Shown: one piece after another, positions 58,600-64,000 of the stretch | How the letters are laid out: every line of letters begins with the position of its first letter | Position numbering within the stretch: position 1 is the stretch's first letter | Source: Nocardia sp. MH4 | GTDB taxonomy: Bacteria; Actinomycetota; Actinomycetes; Mycobacteriales; Mycobacteriaceae | Direction: 5' to 3' | DNA length: 64,000 nt | Assembly: GCF_019266065.1 (NCBI RefSeq) | Contig: NZ_LPNR01000089.1 | Span: 1 to 64,000 of the forward strand | The notes under the pieces: model-generated | The model's database searches: none | What the model saw: the letters and a program-made list of their open reading frames with translations, nothing else | Told to the model about the DNA's origin: nothing | Program-made: the position numbers and the translations under genes

Positions 58600-59427
58600 A
58601 TGAGCGACAACGCGAATGTGATCGACCAGTCGAGTCCGAGCATCGCCCGGGTCTACGACTATCTACTCGGCGGCAAGGACAACTACGAGGTAGACCGCGC
58701 GATCGGCGATCATTTCAAGCTGAACCTGCCCGGTTCGGTGGCGATCGCGTTCACCAATCGGCAGGCCCTCACCCGCGCGGTGCGTGAGATGGCCGAGGCG
58801 GGCCTGACCCAGTTCCTCGACTTCGGCAGCGGCCTGCCCACCGCCGACAACGTGCACCAGGTCGCGCAGCGGGTGAACCCCGACACGCGGGTCGTCTATG
58901 TCGACAACGACCCGATCGTGCTGGCCCACGGGCGCGCGCTGCTGGCGACCAACGACAACACCACCGTCGTGCACGCCGATGTCCGTGACTCCGTCGGCAT
59001 CCGCGCCAACGAGGAGGTGAACCGGCTCATCGATTTCGACAAGCCGGTCGGCCTGATCTTCAGCGCGATCCTGCACCATCTCAACGACGACGAGGACCCG
59101 CGCGCCGTCGTCGAATACTGGACCGGGCAGATTCCCGTCGGCAGCAGCGTGTTCATCTCCCACTTCCGCTCCGGCGACAACGCCGAGACCATCGAGGCCG
59201 AGGCCAAGCTGCAGTCCACCTTCGGCCGCGGCCGCTGGCGCACCGATGCCGAGATCGTCGCGCTGTTCGGCGACCTGCGACTGCGGGAGCCCGGCGTGGC
59301 CGCGGCCGCCCGCTGGCACCAGGACGTGCCCACCGACGACAACGATTCGGCCCGCATCGGCTCGCCCGACCGGGAGCTCTCGGTCTGGGAGGAACTCATC
59401 GTGGCGGCCATCGCCGACAAGGTCTAG
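58600..59427 (+). CDS. DUF574-type SAM-dependent methyltransferase
   Basis: 275 residues, the actinobacteria-expanded Methyltransf_19 family (PF04672). Typical start PSIARVYDYLLGGKDNYEVDR, SAM motif FLDFGSGLPTADNVHQVA, and the acidic YVDNDPIVLAHGRALL after it. Members methylate unknown small molecules. AAGG-type site upstream. A single gene whose promoter probably lies in the 584-base gap with the CRP box. Confidence 0.93.
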   Translation: MSDNANVIDQSSPSIARVYDYLLGGKDNYEVDRAIGDHFKLNLPGSVAIAFTNRQALTRAVREMAEAGLTQFLDFGSGLPTADNVHQVAQRVNPDTRVVYVDNDPIVLAHGRALLATNDNTTVVHADVRDSVGIRANEEVNRLIDFDKPVGLIFSAILHHLNDDEDPRAVVEYWTGQIPVGSSVFISHFRSGDNAETIEAEAKLQSTFGRGRWRTDAEIVALFGDLRLREPGVAAAARWHQDVPTDDNDSARIGSPDRELSVWEELIVAAIADKV

Positions 59428-59640
59428 GGCGGTTCGTCCGGGTCGGTGACACCGGCGAAATTCGGGCCACGACATCTCGTCCGTTCGCGCGGGTGAACGC
59501 GTCACGTTCGGCTATCTTGTGCATCTAGTTTTTCTCGATGCTGCTGGATCGTTCGTGTCGCTTCGCCGCAAGCACGTGTCGCGTGAGATCCACGCCTCGT
59601 GTTTTCGGCGACCCTCATCAGACGAAGGACGCCGGTCACC

Positions 59641-60357
59641 ATGCCCGCACCCGTTATCCTCCACGGCCGCATCGCACGGCTGGAACCCCTTGCACCCCAC
59701 CATGTTCCCGGATTGACCGCAGCCTCGGTCGCACTCGGTCCGGCCGGGTTCACCGTCGTCCCGCACGGTGAGCAGGAGGCACGCACCTACGTCTTCCAGG
59801 CCGAGTCCGCCCAGCTGGCCGGCACCGCCCTGGCCTTCGCGATCGTCACCGTGGACGACGACTGCGTGGTCGGGGCGACCAGGTTCACCCGGCTCGACTA
59901 CTGGCAGGGCCCGCTGAGCTGGCCGCTGGCCGCCGAGCCCGTCACCGCGCTGCCCGGCGGCTCGATCCCCGACGCCGTCGAGATCGGCAACACCTGGCTG
60001 ACGCCCGCGGCGCGCGGCGGCGTGGTGAACCTCGAGTGCAAACTGCTGATGTTGACCCACGCCTTCGACGCCTGGGGCGTGCGCCGGGTGACCCTGCGCG
60101 CCGACGCCCGCAATCTGCGATCGCGCGCCGCGATCGAACGGCTCGGCGCGGTGAGCGACGGTGTGCGCCGGGCCCATTCGCGGGGACTCGACGGCGCGGT
60201 GCGCGACACCGCGTTCTACTCGATCCTGCACGACGAATGGGCGGGTGTGCGGCTGCGGATCACCGAGCAGCTCGCCGCCCGCACCATGCTGCCGCGCGCG
60301 CCGCTGATCCCCGCCACCGCCGAGTCGTTGCGGCCCTTGGCTTCTCCGATCGGCTGA
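59641..60357 (+). CDS. GNAT-family N-acetyltransferase
   Basis: 238 residues from ATG 59641; an in-frame upstream ATG at 59599 would add 14 residues. RimJ/RimL-like GNAT: HGRIARLEPLAPHHVPGL start, VEIGNTWLTPAARGG, and RVTLRADARNLRSRAAIERLG for the acetyl-CoA pocket. It probably acetylates a small molecule or a protein N-terminus. A longer C-terminal tail (about 45 residues) than usual. Its stop is four bases from that of the convergent hydrolase. Confidence 0.92.
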   Translation: MPAPVILHGRIARLEPLAPHHVPGLTAASVALGPAGFTVVPHGEQEARTYVFQAESAQLAGTALAFAIVTVDDDCVVGATRFTRLDYWQGPLSWPLAAEPVTALPGGSIPDAVEIGNTWLTPAARGGVVNLECKLLMLTHAFDAWGVRRVTLRADARNLRSRAAIERLGAVSDGVRRAHSRGLDGAVRDTAFYSILHDEWAGVRLRITEQLAARTMLPRAPLIPATAESLRPLASPIG

Positions 60358-60360
60358 GGC

Positions 60361-61209
60361 TCAGCTCCGGACGGTAGCGATCCGCTCCACGATCAGCTCG
60401 GCCAGCTCCCGCGGACGCTCCTCGGGCAGCCAGTGCGAGGCGCCGTCCAAGACGGCCAGGCGGTAGTCGCCGGTGACATAGTTCTCGGTCAGCTCGGCGC
60501 CGCGGCGTGACAGCGCCGAGTCACCGGAGCTCCAGACATGGGTCACCGGCACCCGCACCGGCGCCGAGATCGCGCGCTGGCCCAGCAGCAGGATCGCCCG
60601 GTACCAGTTCAGTGCCCCGGTGAGGGCGCCGGAATCGACGATCTCGGTGTGCACCCGGGCGATCATCTCCGGCGTCATCCCGGTGCCTGCCAGCACCCGG
60701 TCGAGCAGCTCGGGACGGGCGGTCAGCACCCGCTCGGGCAGCACCGGCAGCTGGAACAGACCCATGTAATACGAGCGGGCGAGCTGATCGCTGCTGATCA
60801 GCGAACGGCGGAAGGCGCCGGGGTGCGGTACCGATACGGTCACCAGGGTGCGCACCAGGTCGGGCCGGGCCGCGGCGACCGACCAGGCGACCATGGCGCC
60901 CCAGTCGTGGCCGACCAGATGTACCGGCCCACGGTCGATCTCGCGGATCAGCGCGAGGATGTCGTCGATGAGTTCGGTGATCCGGTAGGCGAAGCGGCCG
61001 CGTGGCCGCGCACCCGGCGAGTAGCCGCGCTGATTCGGGGCGATGGTGCGGTAGCCGCGCGCGTTGAGCAGCGCGCAGAGTTCGGTCAGCGAGCTGGCGG
61101 TCTGCGGAAAACCGTGCAGCGCGAGGATGACCGGGCCGTCGATCGGACCGGAGTCCACCACATCGAAGCGGAGTCCGGCGCGGGTGTAGGAGGTCAGTCG
61201 GTTGCTCAA
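60361..61209 (-). CDS. Alpha/beta hydrolase, epoxide-hydrolase-like
   Basis: 282 residues, TTG start 61209 with GGAGAG just upstream. HGFPQT (HGxP), nucleophile elbow VGHDWGAM with Asp, and GASHWLPEE with the His. Same branch as the hydrolases at 5654 and 47072. TAATT (61235-61239) and AATTA (61252-61256) form a possible operator upstream. Lies directly downstream of aspartokinase, where asd is normally found. Confidence 0.9.
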   Translation of the reverse strand: MSNRLTSYTRAGLRFDVVDSGPIDGPVILALHGFPQTASSLTELCALLNARGYRTIAPNQRGYSPGARPRGRFAYRITELIDDILALIREIDRGPVHLVGHDWGAMVAWSVAAARPDLVRTLVTVSVPHPGAFRRSLISSDQLARSYYMGLFQLPVLPERVLTARPELLDRVLAGTGMTPEMIARVHTEIVDSGALTGALNWYRAILLLGQRAISAPVRVPVTHVWSSGDSALSRRGAELTENYVTGDYRLAVLDGASHWLPEERPRELAELIVERIATVRS

Positions 61210-61287
61210 GGGACTCTCCGGTCGATCGACGGCCTAATTGACTGATGGGTAAATTACCTGGCGTTCAGTTGGCCGTCAACCATCCCG

Positions 61288-62544
61288 TCACCGGCCCGTT
61301 CCACCGTGCACGACGGCGACCTCGGTGCCGCCGAGGTCGAAGGCCCGGTGCAGCACCCGCACCGCCTCGTCCAGGTCGGTGTCGCGGACCAGGACCGAGA
61401 TCCGGATCTGCGAGGTGGCGATCAGATCGAGATTGATGCCCGCCTCGGCCAGTGCCTCGCAGAACGTCGCGGTGACGCCGGGATGGTTCTTCATACCGGC
61501 GCCGATCAGCGAGACCTTGCCGACACGATCGTCGTAGCGCACATCGGTGAACCCGATCTCGGCGCGCCGCTTCCGTAGCAGCGCCACCGCACGGGCGCCG
61601 TCGGCCGCGGGCAAGGTGAAAGTGATGTCGGTGCGGCCGGTGCCGGTGTTCTGCACGACCATGTCGATGGGGATCTCGGCGTCGGCGACCGCGCGGAACA
61701 CCTGGGCGGCGTAACCGGGTTCGTCGGGCAGGCCGACGACGGTCACCTTCGCCTCGGTGCGGTCGTGGGCGACGCCGGTGAGCACCGCCTGATCGGCGGG
61801 AATTTCGGCCATCGAGCCGAACACGGTGGTGCCGATCGCATCGGTGTAGGACGACCGCACATGCACCGGAACGTGATAGCGGCGCGCGTATTCCACACAG
61901 CGCAGCATCAGCACCTTCGAGCCGCAGGCGGCCATCTCCAACATCTCCTCGTAGGAGATCTGGTCGAGTTTCTGCGCGTCCGGCACGATACGCGGGTCGG
62001 CGGTGAACACGCCGTCGACGTCGGTGTAGATCTCGCACACATCGGCGCCCAGTGCCGCGGCCAGCGCCACGGCGGTGGTGTCGGACCCGCCGCGGCCCAG
62101 CGTGGTGACGTCGCGGCTGTCCTGGCTGACACCCTGGAACCCGGCGACGAGCACCACCTCGCCGTCGTCGAGCGCGCGCCGGACCCGGTCCGGGTCCACC
62201 TCGATGATCTTGGCGTTGCCGTGCGCGCCGGTAGTGATCACCCCCGCCTGCGAACCGGTCAGCGACCGGGCCTCCGCGCCGAGCGCGTGGATCGCCATGG
62301 CCACCAGCGCGTTCGAGATCCGCTCGCCGGAGGTGAGCAGCATGTCCATCTCGCGCGGCGGCGGCGCGGGCGCCACCTGGCCCGCCAGGTCCAGCAGTTC
62401 GTCGGTGGTGTCGCCCATGGCCGAGCACACCACCACCACATCGTGACCCTGCTTCTTCGTCTCCACGATCCGCTCGGCGACCCGCCGGATCCGTTCGGCG
62501 TCCGCCACCGACGATCCGCCGAATTTCTGCACAACCAGGGCCAT
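61288..62544 (-). CDS. ask: Aspartokinase
   Basis: 418 residues. KFGGSSV (7-13), the catalytic domain to about 240, then two ACT domains ([22 protein letters not shown] and [21 protein letters not shown]). It phosphorylates aspartate, the first step to lysine, threonine, methionine and diaminopimelate. Actinobacterial ask often makes a beta subunit from an internal start; Met245 before [14 protein letters not shown] is the place here. asd, its usual neighbour, is absent; an epoxide-hydrolase-like gene follows instead. Divergent from a homoserine-dehydrogenase-like gene. Confidence 0.95.
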   Translation of the reverse strand: MALVVQKFGGSSVADAERIRRVAERIVETKKQGHDVVVVCSAMGDTTDELLDLAGQVAPAPPPREMDMLLTSGERISNALVAMAIHALGAEARSLTGSQAGVITTGAHGNAKIIEVDPDRVRRALDDGEVVLVAGFQGVSQDSRDVTTLGRGGSDTTAVALAAALGADVCEIYTDVDGVFTADPRIVPDAQKLDQISYEEMLEMAACGSKVLMLRCVEYARRYHVPVHVRSSYTDAIGTTVFGSMAEIPADQAVLTGVAHDRTEAKVTVVGLPDEPGYAAQVFRAVADAEIPIDMVVQNTGTGRTDITFTLPAADGARAVALLRKRRAEIGFTDVRYDDRVGKVSLIGAGMKNHPGVTATFCEALAEAGINLDLIATSQIRISVLVRDTDLDEAVRVLHRAFDLGGTEVAVVHGGTGR

Positions 62545-62745
62545 CCCTCGTCCTCTCCCCTGCTCGCCCACGCGTGACCCGCGGGTAACCCCTCCGAGTA
62601 TCCCGGCATTTCTGGCACGGCTGTCCTGATTCGTGGTGAAAACGACTGCCGCCGAGGTGATTCGGCCGCGATACTGGCTGGACGGGGGTGACGTCCGCGG
62701 CGTTCGTTCCCGGCTCGACATCTCTCGGCGGTAAGGCGAATTCCC

Positions 62746-63870
62746 ATGACCGATCAGCTCTTTCGTTCCCCACGTGCCTCGTTCGGGGTCGCCGTTCTCG
62801 GCACCGGAGCACTCGCCGCCGAGGTCGTGCGGATCCTGCGCGACACGGGCGGCGATTTGCGGGAACGCGCCGGTGCGGACCTGGTCCTCGCCGAGCCCGC
62901 GGAGCTGGTGGTGGACGCGACCGAGCACCTCGGTGCGGCGCACGCGGTGCTCGACGCGCTGCGCGCGGGACGGTCGGTGATCACCGCGAACACCGCGCTG
63001 ATCGCCGAGTACGGGCACCGGCTGGCCGCGACCGCCGAGCAGCACGGTGCCGACCTGTTCTTCGAAGCGGCGGTGGCGGGCGGTGTTCCGGTGGTGCGGC
63101 CACTGACCCAATCACTGTCGGGCGACCGGGTGAACCAGGTGCTCGGCGTCTTTCCCCCCGAGCACAGCAGGCACGCGGCCGCGCAGGCGGCGATCCTGGC
63201 GACGCTCGCCTTCCACACTCGGGTGGAGGTCGGCGACGTGCAGTTCGAGGAGTCCGGGCCCGCGGCGGCGCCCGACCTCGCCGCCGCCGAGGCGTTGGGG
63301 CTGCGTCTGCGCACCCTCACCGTCTGCACCAGGATCGCCGAAGACGGTGGCAAGGAACAGGTCTCGGTCCGCGTCCACCCCGCGCTGCTCCCGGCGACCG
63401 ACCCGCTCGCCCGCGTCGACGCGCCGTCCAGCGCGGTCGCCGTCGACGCCGCGGGTGCGGGCAGGCTGATGTTCTACGGTGACGGCGCCACCACGGCGAC
63501 CGCGTCGGCCCTGCTCGGCGACCTCATCACCGCCGCCCGCAACCGCGTCCACGGCGGCCGCGCCCCGCGCGCCTCCTACTACGCCCAGCTCCCCATCGCC
63601 CCGCTCGGCGACACCCCCACCCGCTCCTACCTCAACCTGCGCGTCACCGACCACGCCGGCGCCCTCGCCCAGGTCGCCGCGGTGTTCGCCGACAACGGCG
63701 TGAGCATCGCGCGCGTACGCCAGGAACACCAGGGCACCGACGCCCACCTGATCGTCCTCACCCACCGAGCCCGCGAGTCCGCACTCATCGACACGATCGA
63801 CGCCCTCACCGACGCCCCCTGCGTCCGCGAGGTGCGGACCCGCTGGCGAATCGAAGGCACCGACGACTAG
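62746..63870 (+). CDS. Homoserine-dehydrogenase-like protein, catalytically degenerate, with ACT domain
   Basis: 374 residues against about 440 for actinobacterial homoserine dehydrogenase. The Rossmann start ([12 protein letters not shown], 17-28), [15 protein letters not shown] (106-120) and C-terminal ACT domain ([29 protein letters not shown]) identify the family. Two core elements are missing. The conserved Lys of TANKAL is Thr83 (TANTAL). The catalytic segment carrying NGTTNY and the D-x-x-G-x-D-A-A-x-K region is deleted: [20 protein letters not shown] runs straight across. It is probably inactive as a dehydrogenase. Divergent from ask. Confidence 0.85.
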   Translation: MTDQLFRSPRASFGVAVLGTGALAAEVVRILRDTGGDLRERAGADLVLAEPAELVVDATEHLGAAHAVLDALRAGRSVITANTALIAEYGHRLAATAEQHGADLFFEAAVAGGVPVVRPLTQSLSGDRVNQVLGVFPPEHSRHAAAQAAILATLAFHTRVEVGDVQFEESGPAAAPDLAAAEALGLRLRTLTVCTRIAEDGGKEQVSVRVHPALLPATDPLARVDAPSSAVAVDAAGAGRLMFYGDGATTATASALLGDLITAARNRVHGGRAPRASYYAQLPIAPLGDTPTRSYLNLRVTDHAGALAQVAAVFADNGVSIARVRQEHQGTDAHLIVLTHRARESALIDTIDALTDAPCVREVRTRWRIEGTDD

Positions 63871-63893
63871 GCGCGTCGTGTCGCTGACCGCCG

Positions 63894-64000
63894 CTACAGG
63901 CTGAAGGCGATCGCGCGCAGGATCAGCACGGCGATGAATACCAGGGTGAAGGCCAGATCGATGCCCAGGCCGCCCATCCGCAGCGGCGGCAGGATTCGTC
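63894..64000 (-). CDS. YggT-family membrane protein (C-terminal fragment)
   Basis: Only the last 35 codons are in the window; the 5' part lies beyond 64000. The fragment ILPPLRMGGLGIDLAFTLVF followed by IAVLILRAIAFSL and a TAG stop matches the C-terminus of YggT proteins (PPLR-GG--DL followed by a transmembrane helix). Function unknown; related proteins take part in osmotic balance and cell-envelope work. Confidence 0.6.
   Translation of the reverse strand, partial: RILPPLRMGGLGIDLAFTLVFIAVLILRAIAFSL

Noticed and set aside
62746-63870. Frameshift explaining the missing homoserine dehydrogenase segment
   Set aside because: The frame is continuous across the gap and no deleted segment is present in other frames nearby, so it is a real deletion in this sequence rather than a simple sequencing frameshift.

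Overview
The window is very GC-rich actinobacterial chromosome: almost every third codon position is G or C, GTG starts are common, and several genes look leaderless. The gene content (a ChoD-type cholesterol oxidase, DUF3556, DUF5313, an MMPL exporter beside a PapA-like acyltransferase, a conservon-like kinase/roadblock/P450 set, an IdeR-type iron box, abundant TetR regulators and a nocardiolactone-like beta-lactone operon) points to a mycolic-acid actinomycete, most likely Nocardia. I see no tRNA, rRNA, CRISPR array, insertion sequence or prophage. It reads as lipid, sterol and secondary metabolism on a stable chromosome.

Layout. 1-7.5 kb: a molybdopterin oxidoreductase cut by the window edge, its divergent TetR gene, then a four-gene minus-strand operon (epoxide-hydrolase-like protein, D-aminoacylase-like amidohydrolase, PF10118 ferritin-like protein, ferredoxin-type reductase) with its own divergent TetR gene. 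7.5-12 kb: DUF5313 and MarR genes, an iron-regulated siderophore-interacting reductase, a TetR/SnoaL-like pair, an alpha/beta hydrolase and an unknown gene. 12-20 kb: a PucR-type activator divergent from an acyl-CoA ligase / DUF3556 membrane protein / FAD oxidoreductase operon, then a PAS-GGDEF diguanylate cyclase. 20-25 kb: a long acyl-CoA dehydrogenase with divergent TetR, and choD with divergent TetR. 25-32 kb: a reduced conservon (kinase-like, roadblock, P450), a second P450, two poorly known genes and a luciferase-like monooxygenase.

32.8-41.6 kb is the most distinctive region. A single operon carries two thiolase-fold synthases (one active, one lacking the nucleophile), an OleC-like ligase and an OleD-like dehydrogenase. 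This is the gene set of the nocardiolactone (nlt) and lipstatin (lst) beta-lactone pathways. It continues with a condensation-type acyltransferase, an MMPL transporter and a DUF985 cupin. 41.6-47 kb: a HAD phosphatase and a SDR / diiron protein / half-size BVMO / BVMO operon with divergent TetR.

47-58 kb: an epoxide hydrolase, SDRs, an AurF-type diiron oxygenase, and a translationally coupled acyl-CoA dehydrogenase / APH-type kinase / SDR operon. That operon resembles the levulinate (LvaA/C/D) and ACAD10/11 route for 4-hydroxyacyl-CoA and lies divergent from an unusual XRE-TetR fusion. A PaaX-like repressor with its SDR and a sugar-porter MFS protein follow. 58-64 kb: a regulatory-looking 584-base gap with a perfect CRP-type box, a DUF574 methyltransferase, a GNAT protein, another epoxide-hydrolase-like protein, aspartokinase, and divergent from it a homoserine-dehydrogenase-like protein missing core catalytic elements. 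A YggT-like tail ends the window.

Most divergent gene pairs have a clear inverted repeat between them, giving many local regulator-operator predictions. All functions are inferred from motifs and context by reading; no database search was run.
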